Shown: positions 52,844 through 62,217 of the stretch, in pieces | Layout of the letters: each line of letters starts with the position of its first letter | Position numbering within the stretch: the stretch's first letter is position 1 | From: Achromobacter seleniivolatilans | GTDB taxonomy: Bacteria > Pseudomonadota > Gammaproteobacteria > Burkholderiales > Burkholderiaceae_B | DNA: 64,000 nucleotides | Direction of reading: 5' to 3' | Assembly: GCF_030864005.1 (NCBI RefSeq) | Contig: NZ_CP132976.1 | Location: 4,960,001 to 5,024,000, forward strand | Position numbers and translations under genes: made by a program | Notes under the pieces: generated by a model | Database searches by the model: none | Told to the model about the DNA's origin: nothing | The model's input: the letters and a program-made list of their open reading frames with translations, nothing else

Positions 52844-53682
52844 TGAGCAGCGCCGCCCAACATCGGCTTTTCACTGACGACAGCGTCACAGTCGAACCCG
52901 TCATCACGGTCCGGGGTCTGCGCACTGCTTTTGGCGACCATGTCGTTCACGACAATCTGGATCTGACCGTCTTTCCGGGCGAAATCCTGGTTTTGGTGGG
53001 CGGGTCAGGTACCGGCAAGACAGTGTTGCTGCGCCAGATCATCGGGCTGGATAAGCCCGCGGCGGGCACGGTGAAGGTGCTGGGGCACTCGTTGTTCGAT
53101 CTGTCGCCTGGCGAACGCCGCCGCCTGTCGTACCGCTGGGGCATGTTGTTTCAGGCGGGGGCGCTGTTCTCGGCGCTATCCGTGTTCGACAATGTGGCGT
53201 TGCCGCTGCGCGAGTTGCGCACAGTGCCGGAAGATCTGGTGCAGGACGTCGTCATGTGCCGGCTGGCGATGGTGGGCTTGTCGTCTCGCGATGCGGACAA
53301 GCGGCCGTCGGACCTGTCAGGCGGCATGGTCAAGCGGGTAGCGTTGGCCCGAGCGTTGTCGCTGGATCCAGAGCTTTTATTCCTGGACGAGCCCACGGCG
53401 GGCCTGGATCCGCTGCGCTCAGACGAGTTCGTGGATCTGGTGCGCAGTCTGCACCGGCAGTTGGGGTTTACCGTCGTTATGGTGACGCACGATCTGGACA
53501 CGCTGCTGGCGTTGGCCACGCGTGTGGCAGTACTGGCGGACAAGCGGGTGATCGTGTGCGACACGGTGCCGGAAGTTCTGAAGGTCGATCACCCGTTCAT
53601 TCACACATTCTTCCTGGGCGAACGCGGTTTGCGCGCGCTTGGGGATCTGGCGCCGAAGGGATTGCATCATGGAAAACCGTAG
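52843..53682 (+). CDS. MlaF-type ABC transporter ATPase
   Basis: The 279-residue ATPase has Walker A GGSGTGKTVLL, signature DLSGGMVKRVALARAL, Walker B ELLFLDEPTAGLDP and the switch His in MVTHDLDTL. LFQAGALFSALSVFDNVALPL is typical of MlaF. It powers the adjacent MlaE-like permease. It starts at the TGATG junction and overlaps the MCE gene by 14 bp. Confidence 0.93.
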   Translation: MSSAAQHRLFTDDSVTVEPVITVRGLRTAFGDHVVHDNLDLTVFPGEILVLVGGSGTGKTVLLRQIIGLDKPAAGTVKVLGHSLFDLSPGERRRLSYRWGMLFQAGALFSALSVFDNVALPLRELRTVPEDLVQDVVMCRLAMVGLSSRDADKRPSDLSGGMVKRVALARALSLDPELLFLDEPTAGLDPLRSDEFVDLVRSLHRQLGFTVVMVTHDLDTLLALATRVAVLADKRVIVCDTVPEVLKVDHPFIHTFFLGERGLRALGDLAPKGLHHGKP

Positions 53683-54625
53683 TCATGCGCTCATGGCCGG
53701 TATCTTCACGCTGGTCTTGCTGGCCGCTGCCGCATTGGTAGCCATCTGGATCGGCCGGGACCGGACCCAGCTGCAAACGTACGAAATCGTCTCGGCCACC
53801 GCGGTCAGCGGCTTGAATCCGCAATCGGCCGTGCGCTATCAGGGCGTGCCTGTCGGCAAGGTGCAGTCGCTCGCGTTGAATCCGGAAAAGCCGGGCCAGG
53901 TGCGTATTCGCATTGGTGTCGCGCCGAATACGCCTATTACCGAATCGACCTGGGCCGAACTGGGCGTGCAGGGGGTGACGGGCATGGCCAATGTTGAATT
54001 GCGCGACGACGGCACCTCGTTAAAGCGCCTGGCGTCCACGGCACAGCACCCCGCCGCGATTCCGTTGCGCCCAGGCTTTCTGGATCGCATCGAACAGCGA
54101 GGCGGCAAGCTGATCTCGAACGTGGAAGAGGCGACCGAACAACTACGCCGCGTGCTCAGCGAACAAAACGTGCAGGCGCTGACCGCCAGTCTGCAAAACG
54201 CTACCGACATTACCCAATCGCTGAAAGACGCCAGCCGCGATCTGGCGCCGATGATGGCCAAGCTGGGTCCGCTGGTGGATTCGCTGGGCAATACGTCGCG
54301 CCAGGCTGATCGAGCCGCGCGCGAAATCGGTGATCTGGCGCAGCAGGCGCGCCAAGCGCTGGCGCGCTTGAACGCGCCGGATGGCGCCTTGGCAGTGGCC
54401 ACGCGCAGTCTTAACGATATTGCACTTGCCGCGGCGCGGCTGGACGGCGAGACCTTGCCCGCCATCACCGGGATGGCAACCAGCGTCTCGGCGGCGGCGC
54501 GTGGCGCCGCCGTTACCCTGCGCCGTGTGGACAACACGCCGCAATCATTCTTGTTCGGCCCGGCGCCCATACAGCCCGGGCCAGGCGAACCTGGCTTTGC
54601 CGGTTTCGGGAGACCAACCAAATGA
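53669..54625 (+). CDS. MCE (MlaD-family) lipid-binding protein
   Basis: The 318-residue protein has one N-terminal membrane helix (residues 8-30), an MCE domain (about 38-115; VRYQGVPVGKV and GVQGVTGMANVEL) and a long helical tail with heptad-like Leu/Ala (about 130-250). It should form a periplasmic ring that shuttles lipids. It is longer than MlaD (183 residues), more like the MCE proteins that pair with a PqiC-type lipoprotein, which is the next gene. Confidence 0.9.
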   Translation: MENRSHALMAGIFTLVLLAAAALVAIWIGRDRTQLQTYEIVSATAVSGLNPQSAVRYQGVPVGKVQSLALNPEKPGQVRIRIGVAPNTPITESTWAELGVQGVTGMANVELRDDGTSLKRLASTAQHPAAIPLRPGFLDRIEQRGGKLISNVEEATEQLRRVLSEQNVQALTASLQNATDITQSLKDASRDLAPMMAKLGPLVDSLGNTSRQADRAAREIGDLAQQARQALARLNAPDGALAVATRSLNDIALAAARLDGETLPAITGMATSVSAAARGAAVTLRRVDNTPQSFLFGPAPIQPGPGEPGFAGFGRPTK

Positions 54626-55221
54626 AGATGCGTAGCGCCATTCTTGTTTTGACGCTGGCCCTGGCGGGTTGCAGCGTGGGCCGCGTGGCGGCGCCGCCCG
54701 CCGTATTCGACCTGGGGCTGGATGCCAGGCCGGTGCCGGCCTTGCCATCGCGCGAACCGGTTGCGCTGATGTTCCAGTCGTCGCCCGCGCTGTCCGACAC
54801 CAGTGTGATCTGGCGGGTGGGCGATAGCGCTGCCCCCAAGGCCTATGCAACCTACCGCTGGGCTTCGGCGCCGGCGGAGCTGGTGCGCCAGCGCATTACC
54901 GACCGCTTGTCGCGGCAAGGGCCGGTATTGACAGAGCGCATCAATCTCCAGACGCCGCAATTACAGGTGTCGCTGTCGCAGTTTGAGCAGGTCTACGCCG
55001 AAGACGGCCAGTCCAGTCAGGGGCGCGTCTTGTTGCAAGCGGTGCTGGTCAGCGGCCGTTCCGTAGTGGATCAGAAGCGCATCATGGTGCAGGCGCCTGC
55101 CCCCACGCAGGATGCGGCAGGCGGGGTGGCGGCGCTGCGCCAAGCCACTGACGAAGCGGCTGATCAACTGGCCCAATGGCTGGCCGTCACCTTGAAGCCC
55201 GCCGGTAAGCCGGGCGGTTAA
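54622..55221 (+). CDS. PqiC-like ABC-transport auxiliary lipoprotein
   Basis: The 199-residue product has a lipoprotein signal peptide with lipobox LALAGC (Cys17). The mature part belongs to the ABC-type transport auxiliary component family that includes PqiC: SREPVALMFQSSPAL, ATYRWASAPAELVRQRITDRL. PqiC-type proteins are outer-membrane anchored and receive the MCE channel. Its ATGA overlap with the MCE gene makes a four-gene coupled operon. Confidence 0.88.
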   Translation: MKMRSAILVLTLALAGCSVGRVAAPPAVFDLGLDARPVPALPSREPVALMFQSSPALSDTSVIWRVGDSAAPKAYATYRWASAPAELVRQRITDRLSRQGPVLTERINLQTPQLQVSLSQFEQVYAEDGQSSQGRVLLQAVLVSGRSVVDQKRIMVQAPAPTQDAAGGVAALRQATDEAADQLAQWLAVTLKPAGKPGG

Positions 55222-55252
55222 CATCGATTTTTTTTGCACGCTGAGTTGATCC

Positions 55253-55906
55253 ATGTCCGCACGTACTGATACCCACGCCTTCACCGGGGCCGCCGGCCGC
55301 ATTGACTGCGCCATTGACTGGCCTGCCGGCACGCCGCGTGGTTGGGCCCTGGTCCTGCATCCGCATCCCTTGCAGGGCGGCGCGCGTGAGAACAAGGTGG
55401 TCACGACGTTGTCGCGCGCCTGCGTGCAGCATGGCCTGGTGGCGGTGCGTCCCAACTTCCGTGGCGTGGGTTTGTCCGAAGGCGTGTTCGATAAGTCGGT
55501 GGGCGAGACGCAAGACATGTTGGCGGTTGTGGCGCAGATGCGCGAGCTGCACCCTGAACTGGCGCAGGCGCCTTGGGTCTTGGCCGGTTTCTCGTTTGGC
55601 ACGGCAGTGGCCGCGCAAACCTACGCTGCGCTGGCGGATCAGGGCGATGCGGCCTTGCCCGTCGCGCTCATGCTGATGGGGCCCGCCGTGAATCGCTTCC
55701 AGTCGCACGAAGTGCAGGTGCCTGACGACACGCTGATGGTGCACGGCGAAGAAGACGAAGTCGTGCCGCTGTCTGAAGCGATGGACTGGGCGCGCCCGCG
55801 TTCCATACCGGTCGTGGTGGTGCCCGGAGCATCCCACTTCTTCCACGGCAAGCTGCTTGTGCTGCGCCAGTTGGTGCAAGCGCGCTTAAAAGTCGCGCTG
55901 GATTAA
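55253..55906 (+). CDS. Alpha/beta hydrolase (COG2945 type)
   Basis: The 217-residue protein has the nucleophile elbow GFSFG (Ser about 119), an HPHPLQGG oxyanion-side loop, RPNFRGVGLSEG, the acid in VHGEEDEVV and a final SHFFHGK with the catalytic His. This layout is that of the small COG2945 hydrolases. Substrate unknown. It lies 31 bp after the lipid-transport operon and may be read with it, but no link is evident. Confidence 0.85.
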   Translation: MSARTDTHAFTGAAGRIDCAIDWPAGTPRGWALVLHPHPLQGGARENKVVTTLSRACVQHGLVAVRPNFRGVGLSEGVFDKSVGETQDMLAVVAQMRELHPELAQAPWVLAGFSFGTAVAAQTYAALADQGDAALPVALMLMGPAVNRFQSHEVQVPDDTLMVHGEEDEVVPLSEAMDWARPRSIPVVVVPGASHFFHGKLLVLRQLVQARLKVALD

Positions 55907-56001
55907 CGTCAGCGCCGCCGAGCGGCCCCAGGTTGCATCAGGTTGCATGTTTTAAGTGCGCGCGGAACCCCGCAGGGGCCGGACGGGTCCAATCGACTGC
56001 C

Positions 56002-56007
56002 TATAAT
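56002..56007 (+). promoter_or_regulatory. Probable -10 element of dacC
   Basis: TATAAT is an exact match to the sigma70 -10 hexamer, 53 bp before the dacC start codon. I find no good -35 hexamer at 16-18 bp, so the promoter may need an activator or be weak. Confidence 0.45.
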
Positions 56008-56060
56008 TGTCAGCCACTAGCCCCGCGCCAGCGGGCGTCTTTCCTGGACCCACGTTGCCG

Positions 56061-57323
56061 ATGAAGAACTTGCCTTACTCCGCTCAATCCCCCGCTGTTT
56101 TTGCCCGCCGCCTGCTTTCTGGCGCGGTGCTGTCGGCGATGCTCGCGGCCTCGATGCCGGTTTTTGCGCAACAGGCTCCCGCAGCCACACCGGCCGCGGC
56201 TGGCGCTGCCGCGCCGGCTCCCAATACCTCCGCCGTGGTTCCTGTGGGTGATGTGTCGGCGGTGCCGGCGCCCACTATCGCGGCCAAGGCCTGGATCGTG
56301 ATCGACGTGAACAGCGGCCAGACCCTGGCGGCGTCCAACCCCGACATGAAGGTCGAACCGGCCTCGCTGACCAAGATCATGACGGCTTACGTCGTGTTCA
56401 ACGCGCTGGAAGAAAAACGCCTGACGCTGGAACAAACCGTGCCGGTGTCCGAGCACGCCTGGCGCACTGGCGGTTCGCGCATGTTCATCGAGCCGCGCAA
56501 GCCGGTTACGGTGGATGAGCTGAACCAGGGCATGATCGTGCAGTCGGGCAACGACGCGTCGGTGGCCCTGGCTGAAGCGGTTGGGGGCAGCGAAGCCGCC
56601 TTTGCAACGCTGATGAATCAAGAAGCGGAACGTTTGGGCATGAAGGGCACGCACTTCATGAACGCGACCGGCCTGCCTGATCCGCAGCACACAACGTCCA
56701 CGCGCGATCTGGCGACGCTGTCGTCGCACTTGATCACCGATCACCCGGACTACTTCCACTACTACAAGCAAAAGAGCTACACGTACAACAAGATCACTCA
56801 GCCGAACCGCAACCGTTTGCTGTGGGCTGATCCGTCGGTGGACGGCATGAAGACGGGTCACACCGATTCGGCCGGCTACTGCCTGGTGTCTACGGCAGTG
56901 CGTGGCGACCGCCGCATCCTGGTCGTCGTGGTGGGTACGGACAGCGAAGCCACGCGCGCTGAAGAAAGTCTGAAGCTCTTGAACTGGAGCTTCCAGAACT
57001 TCGATACCGTGAAGCTTTTCGACAAGAGCCAGCCCGGCATCGATGCCCGCGTGTGGGAAGGCACGGCTGACAACGTCAAGCTGGGCCCGCCCAACCCGGT
57101 GTCGATCGCGGTGCCGCGCGGCAAGGCCGGCGATCTCAAGCCGGTTGCTCAACGTACCGATCCGCTGATCGCCCCGCTGGCCAAGGGCCAACAGGTGGGC
57201 ACGCTGCAATTCACGCTGGACGGCAAGGTGCTGCGCACTGAACCCCTGGTGGTGCAGGACGCCGTGGAACGCGCCGGCTTCTTCGGCCGCATGGCAGATA
57301 CCGTCAAGCGCTGGTTCCAATAA
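56061..57323 (+). CDS. dacC: D-alanyl-D-alanine carboxypeptidase (class C low-mass PBP)
   Basis: The 420-residue enzyme trims the terminal D-Ala of peptidoglycan stem peptides in the periplasm. It has a signal peptide (about to AQQA, residue 36), an Ala/Pro-rich segment, the S-x-x-K motif SLTK, the S-x-N motif SGN and the KTG triad (GMKTGHTDSAG), then the beta-rich PBP5_C domain and a C-terminal amphipathic anchor (MADTVKRWFQ). That is the DacA/DacC layout. I start at MKNLPYSAQS; the upstream TTG overlaps the -10 element. A strong terminator follows. Confidence 0.93.
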   Translation: MKNLPYSAQSPAVFARRLLSGAVLSAMLAASMPVFAQQAPAATPAAAGAAAPAPNTSAVVPVGDVSAVPAPTIAAKAWIVIDVNSGQTLAASNPDMKVEPASLTKIMTAYVVFNALEEKRLTLEQTVPVSEHAWRTGGSRMFIEPRKPVTVDELNQGMIVQSGNDASVALAEAVGGSEAAFATLMNQEAERLGMKGTHFMNATGLPDPQHTTSTRDLATLSSHLITDHPDYFHYYKQKSYTYNKITQPNRNRLLWADPSVDGMKTGHTDSAGYCLVSTAVRGDRRILVVVVGTDSEATRAEESLKLLNWSFQNFDTVKLFDKSQPGIDARVWEGTADNVKLGPPNPVSIAVPRGKAGDLKPVAQRTDPLIAPLAKGQQVGTLQFTLDGKVLRTEPLVVQDAVERAGFFGRMADTVKRWFQ

Positions 57324-57363
57324 ACGGCGCGCCATCGGCGTAGCCGCGGGTGTAAGCTAGCAG

Positions 57364-57393
57364 CGGGCGTTTCGTACGCGAAACGCCCGTTTT
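57364..57393 (+). terminator. Rho-independent terminator of dacC
   Basis: CGGGCGTTTCG pairs perfectly with CGAAACGCCCG around TACG and is followed by four T residues. Confidence 0.88.
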
Positions 57394-57459
57394 CATTTCA
57401 TGGGGACGGACCACGTGGTCCGTCCCTATCGCTTTTGACGCTATTTTCAGGAGTGCCTC

Positions 57460-58326
57460 ATGATTCCGGGCGTGCCAGGCGAAAGCCAGGTGTATCTAAA
57501 CGGTGAGTTCCTGCGTGTGGACGAGGCCAAAATCTCCGTCCTCGACCGCGGCTTTATTTTTGGCGATGGCATCTATGAAGTCGTGCCCGTCTATCACGGC
57601 AATGCGTTCCGTATGGCCGAGCACCTCAACCGTCTGGATCGCAGCCTGGCTGCGTTGCGGATCACGCAGCCGTTTGACCGGGCGGGTTGGATCAACCTGA
57701 TCGAAGAACTGCTGGCACGCACGAACCTGGATACCTGCATCGTGTATTTGCAGGTGACGCGCGGCGTCGCAAAACGGGATCACCAGTTTCCGGCTACACC
57801 CGTCACGCCCACCGTGTTCGGCATGATTTCGCCGTGGTCGCCGCCGCCAGCCGCGCAGCGTACCCAAGGCCTGACCGCCATCAGCATTCCGGACGAGCGC
57901 TGGCTGCATTGTGAAATCAAGTCGGTGTCGCTGTTGGGCAACGTGCTGGCCAAGCAACAGGCCGTGGACGCGCAGGCCGACGAAGTCGTGCAGTTCCGCG
58001 ACGGCTTCCTGACCGAAGGCTCGTCGACCAATATCTGGGTGGCGTCCGGCGGCAAGCTGCTGGCCCCGCCCAAGAACAACCTGATCCTGGAGGGCATCCG
58101 TTACGGGTTGATGGGCGAACTGGCCGCCGAAGCGGGCATTCCGTTTGAGTCGCGCCCGATCTCTCAGGAAGAGGTTCTGCAGGCTGACGAATTGATGCTG
58201 TCTTCCGCTACAAAGGAAGTGCTGCCGATCGTCACGCTGGACGGAAAACCCGTCGGAACGGGCAAGCCCGGCCCCGTTTTTGAGCAATTGCGAGCGGGTT
58301 ATGATGCCCGCATCGCCGCGCTGTAA
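57460..58326 (+). CDS. dat: D-amino acid aminotransferase
   Basis: The 288-residue fold-type IV PLP enzyme interconverts D-alanine and D-glutamate pools with 2-oxo acids, supplying cell-wall precursors. VLDRGFIFGDGIYEVVP, CEIKSVSLLGNVLAKQQA (the first Lys binds PLP) and LTEGSSTNIWV are class IV marks. Branched-chain or aminodeoxychorismate lyases share the fold, but the RGFxFGDGIYEV form and size favour D-AAT. AGGAG precedes the ATG. It lies upstream of ybeD and lipB, an order usual in this group of bacteria. Confidence 0.88.
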   Translation: MIPGVPGESQVYLNGEFLRVDEAKISVLDRGFIFGDGIYEVVPVYHGNAFRMAEHLNRLDRSLAALRITQPFDRAGWINLIEELLARTNLDTCIVYLQVTRGVAKRDHQFPATPVTPTVFGMISPWSPPPAAQRTQGLTAISIPDERWLHCEIKSVSLLGNVLAKQQAVDAQADEVVQFRDGFLTEGSSTNIWVASGGKLLAPPKNNLILEGIRYGLMGELAAEAGIPFESRPISQEEVLQADELMLSSATKEVLPIVTLDGKPVGTGKPGPVFEQLRAGYDARIAAL

Positions 58327-58336
58327 ATCGTTGCCC

Positions 58337-58359
58337 CGGGCGGCTGTCACGGCCGCCCG
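58337..58359 (+). terminator. Hairpin after dat, weak terminator
   Basis: CGGGCGGC pairs with GCCGCCCG around a 7-nt loop, followed by CTGTTGTTGAC, a poor T-tract. It may only attenuate transcription into ybeD-lipB. Confidence 0.4.
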
Positions 58360-58438
58360 CTGTTGTTGACGGCACTTGCCAGCGCGCGGCTTGCCCCCAT
58401 ATAAGAAGATTCAGGGCAACTACCTCTCAAGGCACATC

Positions 58439-58711
58439 ATGCATATTCCGCCCGAAGATTCACTGATTGAATATCCCAGCGACTTCCCCATCAAAGTTAT
58501 GGGTAAGCAGCACCCCGAATTCGCGCAGACGCTGACCGAAGTCGTCCTGAAGTTCGACCCCGGCTTTGACGCCGCCACGGTCGAGATGCGCCCCAGCAAG
58601 GGCGGCAACTACATGGGGCTGACCTTCACCGTGCGCGCGACCTCGCGCGAACAGCTGGATGCGCTTTACCAAGCGCTGCACGGCCATCCGATGGTGTCCA
58701 TCGTTCTGTAA
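58439..58711 (+). CDS. ybeD: DUF493 (YbeD) family protein
   Basis: The 90-residue ACT-like protein has the family's PSDFPIKVMGKQHPEFAQ and the ending RATSREQLDALYQALHGHPMVSIVL. YbeD is a possible regulator located just before lipB in many proteobacteria, as here. The start at MHIPPEDSL is preceded by AAGG; a longer frame has no support. Confidence 0.9.
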   Translation: MHIPPEDSLIEYPSDFPIKVMGKQHPEFAQTLTEVVLKFDPGFDAATVEMRPSKGGNYMGLTFTVRATSREQLDALYQALHGHPMVSIVL

Positions 58712-58723
58712 GGCAAGACCGTC

Positions 58724-59365
58724 GTGATCAAGTGGCTCGCGCGGCCGGCGGATTATCTGCCGGTCTGGCAGGACATGCAGGCCTACACCAATCTGCGCGG
58801 CGCCGATACGCCTGACGAGATCTGGCTGTGCGAGCATGCGCCCGTCTACACGCTGGGCCAGGCGGGCTTGCCGGAACATGTGCTCAACCCGGGCAACATC
58901 CCCATCGTGCACTGCGACCGTGGTGGTCAGGTGACGTATCACGGGCCAGGCCAAGTGATGGCGTACGCGCTTTTCGACCTGCGCCGCATTGATATGTACG
59001 TGAAGGAATACGTCACCCTGCTCGAAGGCGCTGTCATTGACACGCTTGCCCAGCATGGTGTCGAAGGCGCCTGTCGCAAACCCGGCGCGCCGGGCGTCTA
59101 CGTGCCTGATCCCGATGGGGGCGCGCCGGCCAAGATCGCCGCTTTGGGTATCAAGATTCGCAACGGACGGGCCTATCATGGCGTGTCGCTGAATGTGGCG
59201 ATGGACCTGGCGCCTTTTTTGGGCATCAACCCCTGTGGGTACGAAGGCCTGCGCACCGTTGATATGGCAGCCTGTGGCGTACAGCGCACGCCTACTGAAG
59301 TTGGCGACGCGCTGGCGCAAAATCTGGCGAACGCCTGGCGCCGCCGCGCATGGAGCACAACATGA
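58724..59365 (+). CDS. lipB: Octanoyl-[ACP]:protein octanoyltransferase
   Basis: The 213-residue enzyme moves octanoate from acyl carrier protein to lipoyl domains, the first step of lipoate synthesis. [30 protein letters not shown] (active-site Lys) and [10 protein letters not shown] (active-site Cys) are all present. It starts at GTG, with AAGG upstream, 12 bp after ybeD, and overlaps the next gene by 4 bp. Confidence 0.94.
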   Translation: MIKWLARPADYLPVWQDMQAYTNLRGADTPDEIWLCEHAPVYTLGQAGLPEHVLNPGNIPIVHCDRGGQVTYHGPGQVMAYALFDLRRIDMYVKEYVTLLEGAVIDTLAQHGVEGACRKPGAPGVYVPDPDGGAPAKIAALGIKIRNGRAYHGVSLNVAMDLAPFLGINPCGYEGLRTVDMAACGVQRTPTEVGDALAQNLANAWRRRAWSTT

Positions 59366-60081
59366 AAACCTACACCGCGGCGGATGTCGCCTCGACCTCG
59401 CCCGAACAATTGGCCCGCTTGCGCGAAGGCCCGGCCGAAGACTACGCCGCCTGGATCCAAGCCGCCGCAAATCTGGGGCTGGTCGAAGCGCAGACGATCT
59501 ACGGGCAGATGCTGTTGGACGGGGTGGGCGTTGATCGTCAACCCGAAGAGGGGCTGGCGTGGTTCAAGCGCGCGGCCAATGCAGACAACGTAATGGCCAT
59601 CAATATGGTGGGCCGCTGCTACGAAAACGGTTGGGGCGTGGCCCAGGACGACACCGTTGCCGCTTACTGGTTCCGGCTGGCCGCTGATCGCGGGCTGGAT
59701 TGGGGCATGTACAACTACGCCCACATGCTGCGCAGCGGCCGTGGGGGTGTTACGCAAAACCGCGCCGCAGCTCTGGCCCTATATCAGCAGGCAGCGCAGA
59801 CCGGGCACGTAAAGTCCATTGGCGTGGTTGGCCGGTTTTACGAAGCGGGCGATGTCGTGCCGCAAGACATGGATCGTGCGTTCGATTGCTATCAGCGTTG
59901 CGCCGACGGCGGCGACTTCCGCGGCATGTTCCACCTGGGCCGTCTGCTGTTGCTGCGCGGCGAGAAGGAAGACGCAGTGCAATGGTTGGTGCGCGTTCCC
60001 GAGACCTCGACGCCGGCGTTCCTTAAGGAAGCCAACGGCATGTTGCAGGACTTGGGGTTTCCGGCGTTGTACGAGATCTGA
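59362..60081 (+). CDS. Sel1-repeat (TPR-like) protein
   Basis: The 239-residue protein has about four to five Sel1-like repeats between residues 40 and 200 ([60 protein letters not shown]), each a helix pair for protein binding. No signal peptide, so cytoplasmic. It is coupled to lipB by an ATGA overlap, with GGAG before the ATG. Whether it takes part in lipoylation is unknown. Confidence 0.88.
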   Translation: MKTYTAADVASTSPEQLARLREGPAEDYAAWIQAAANLGLVEAQTIYGQMLLDGVGVDRQPEEGLAWFKRAANADNVMAINMVGRCYENGWGVAQDDTVAAYWFRLAADRGLDWGMYNYAHMLRSGRGGVTQNRAAALALYQQAAQTGHVKSIGVVGRFYEAGDVVPQDMDRAFDCYQRCADGGDFRGMFHLGRLLLLRGEKEDAVQWLVRVPETSTPAFLKEANGMLQDLGFPALYEI

Positions 60082-60164
60082 AACGGCGATATCTGCCGTA
60101 GGTGGATGCAGCGCGAGGGGGCAAGGGCAAGAACCCTGGCATTCCCCCCGCCGCAAAACCCGTC

Positions 60165-60977
60165 CTACGTGCTCAAACGTGCCTGGAACACGACGTCCAG
60201 CGTTTCCCACTGGCTGGCGCCTAGTTCGCCTTGAAGCCGGTCCAGCAGCAACTGGGCAGCCCTTGCGCCTAGTCCCGCCGCATCCACGCCCAGCGTGGTC
60301 AGCCCCTGCGCCCATTGCGCCGCGCTGCCGTCGTCCGTGAAACCCAGCACCGCCAGATCCTGCGGCACATGCAGGTCGCGGTTGTGCGCTTCCGACACTG
60401 CCGCTGCGGCGAGCAGATCCGATGTGCAGAAAACCGCGTCGAAAATCGTATTGGTGGCCAGCAGGCGCAGGAAGGCCATGCGGCCGTCATTCATTTGCTG
60501 AACTTCCGGCTGAACGATATCGGCCACCAGTTCCAGCCCCAAAGACGCGGCGGCACTGATGAATCCTGCGCGGCGAGCCCGTTCCCAGGGATTATCGGCG
60601 CTGATGCAAGCGACCAGCGCATGGCGCTTTTCCGACAAGTGGCGAGCCGCCGCGCGTCCCGCTTCCTCGTTGTCGATGACGATGGCGCTATCCAGCGGGT
60701 GCGCGGACGCGCTCCAGGTTTCCACCACAGGAATTTCCAGGGCGGCCACACACTCGCGCACGGCGGGTTCGTCCAGCGGTCCGATGACCAGCGCCGCCGC
60801 CGGACGCAAGGCGGCCAATTGAGGCAGCATTTGAGCGTCGTGCCAGGGGCCGGCAGCCAGGTAATAACCGGCAGGCGCCAAACGTTCGGCGCAAGCCTGG
60901 ATGGCGCGTAAGGCCGGGCCGGCGTCCAGGCGGGGGGCGATGAGCGCAATAGCGCGTAGCGTAGGCAGGGAAGACAT
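60165..60977 (-). CDS. LacI-type sensor domain without DNA-binding domain
   Basis: The 270-residue protein matches the effector-binding half of LacI/GntR regulators from its first residues (LRAIALIAPRLDAGPALRAI; later DAVFCTSDLLAAAAV, VPQDLAVLGFTDDG and LTTLGVDAAGLGARAAQLLLDRL). Complete LacI proteins are about 330-340 residues, with a 60-residue helix-turn-helix in front. Here an in-frame TGA lies eight codons before the ATG, so no such part can be encoded. It may be a truncated regulator remnant or a free-standing ligand sensor. It sits on the opposite strand between the sel1 gene and lipA. Confidence 0.8.
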   Translation of the reverse strand: MSSLPTLRAIALIAPRLDAGPALRAIQACAERLAPAGYYLAAGPWHDAQMLPQLAALRPAAALVIGPLDEPAVRECVAALEIPVVETWSASAHPLDSAIVIDNEEAGRAAARHLSEKRHALVACISADNPWERARRAGFISAAASLGLELVADIVQPEVQQMNDGRMAFLRLLATNTIFDAVFCTSDLLAAAAVSEAHNRDLHVPQDLAVLGFTDDGSAAQWAQGLTTLGVDAAGLGARAAQLLLDRLQGELGASQWETLDVVFQARLST

Positions 60978-61161
60978 GGGGGAAATTCTACGGATTTGTC
61001 AGGCGTGACGATAACCCAGCCCGGGCACGGCCTTGCGCGTGGCGGGCAGGGGGGCGCATCCCGTGAACGGGCCCCTTCGTCGCGAATCCTGGCCTTGGAG
61101 GGTAAAATGCCTTTTTTTGTCTAGACCGGGCCGTCTTGCGCACCGGTTGCGAAGGTGCCCC

Positions 61162-62166
61162 ATGTCTACGCTCGCCGAGTCCCCTGTTCCCTCGAACGAA
61201 CCCGCTGCCGCGCCCGCGGAGGCAGTCTACGATCCGACGCAAAAGCAAAAATCGCAGGCCAAGACCTCACGCATTCCCATCAAGATCATTCCGGCCGAAC
61301 GCCTGAAAAAACCCGAATGGATCCGTGTGAAGGCCGCAGCGCCCGGCTCGCGCTTCTACGACATCAAGCGTATCTTGCGCGAACACAATCTGCACACGGT
61401 CTGCGAGGAAGCGTCCTGCCCGAACATCGGCGAATGCTTCGGCAAGGGCACCGCCACGTTCATGATCATGGGCGACAAGTGCACGCGCCGCTGCCCGTTC
61501 TGTGATGTGGGCCATGGACGCCCCGACCCGCTGGACACCAAAGAACCCGAGAACCTGGGCCGCACCATCGCCGCGCTCAAGTTGTCCTACGTCGTAATCA
61601 CCTCGGTCGACCGCGACGACCTGCGCGACGGCGGCGCTGGCCACTTTGTGGATTGCATTACCCATATCCGCGAACTGTCCCCCACGACCCGAATCGAAGT
61701 CCTGGTGCCCGACTTCCGCGGCCGTCTGGACCGCGCACTGACTATTCTGAACGCTGGCCCCCCGGACGTCATGAATCACAATCTGGAAACGGTGCCGCGT
61801 CTATACAAGCAGGCCCGTCCGGGCTCGGACTACATGCACTCGTTGAAACTGCTGGCCGAGTTCAAGAAGCTGCATCCGGAAGTTCCGACCAAGTCCGGCC
61901 TGATGCTCGGGCTGGGTGAGACGGACGAGGAAATCCTGCAGGTGATGCGCGACATGCGTGAACACAATGTGGACATGCTGACGATCGGCCAGTATCTGCA
62001 ACCGTCGGAACATCACCTGCCCGTGCTGCGCTATGTGCACCCGGACACGTTTGCGATGTTTGAACGTGAAGCCTATGCGATGGGGTTCTCGCATGCAGCG
62101 GTGGGCGCGATGGTGCGCTCGTCGTACCATGCGGACGAACAGGCGCATGCGGCTGGGGTGAATTGA
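61162..62166 (+). CDS. lipA: Lipoyl synthase
   Basis: The 334-residue radical-SAM enzyme inserts two sulfurs into octanoyl groups on lipoyl domains. It has the auxiliary cluster motif [12 protein letters not shown] and the radical-SAM motif [26 protein letters not shown] and the ending [14 protein letters not shown] are typical. An N-terminal tail of about 40 residues is rich in Ala and Pro. AAGG precedes the ATG. It completes the lipoate genes with lipB. A strong hairpin follows the stop. Confidence 0.95.
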   Translation: MSTLAESPVPSNEPAAAPAEAVYDPTQKQKSQAKTSRIPIKIIPAERLKKPEWIRVKAAAPGSRFYDIKRILREHNLHTVCEEASCPNIGECFGKGTATFMIMGDKCTRRCPFCDVGHGRPDPLDTKEPENLGRTIAALKLSYVVITSVDRDDLRDGGAGHFVDCITHIRELSPTTRIEVLVPDFRGRLDRALTILNAGPPDVMNHNLETVPRLYKQARPGSDYMHSLKLLAEFKKLHPEVPTKSGLMLGLGETDEEILQVMRDMREHNVDMLTIGQYLQPSEHHLPVLRYVHPDTFAMFEREAYAMGFSHAAVGAMVRSSYHADEQAHAAGVN

Positions 62167-62183
62167 GTTCAGGTTCGCGTCTG

Positions 62184-62217
62184 CGCGGAAACCTGCTGGG
62201 TTCAGCAGGTTTCCGCG
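62184..62217. terminator. Long hairpin shared by the ends of lipA and rmlC
   Basis: CGCGGAAACCTGCT pairs perfectly over 14 bp with AGCAGGTTTCCGCG around a 6-nt loop. It begins 17 bp after the lipA stop and includes the rmlC stop codon and last codons. There is no long T-tract on either side. It probably stops both convergent transcripts. Confidence 0.6.
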
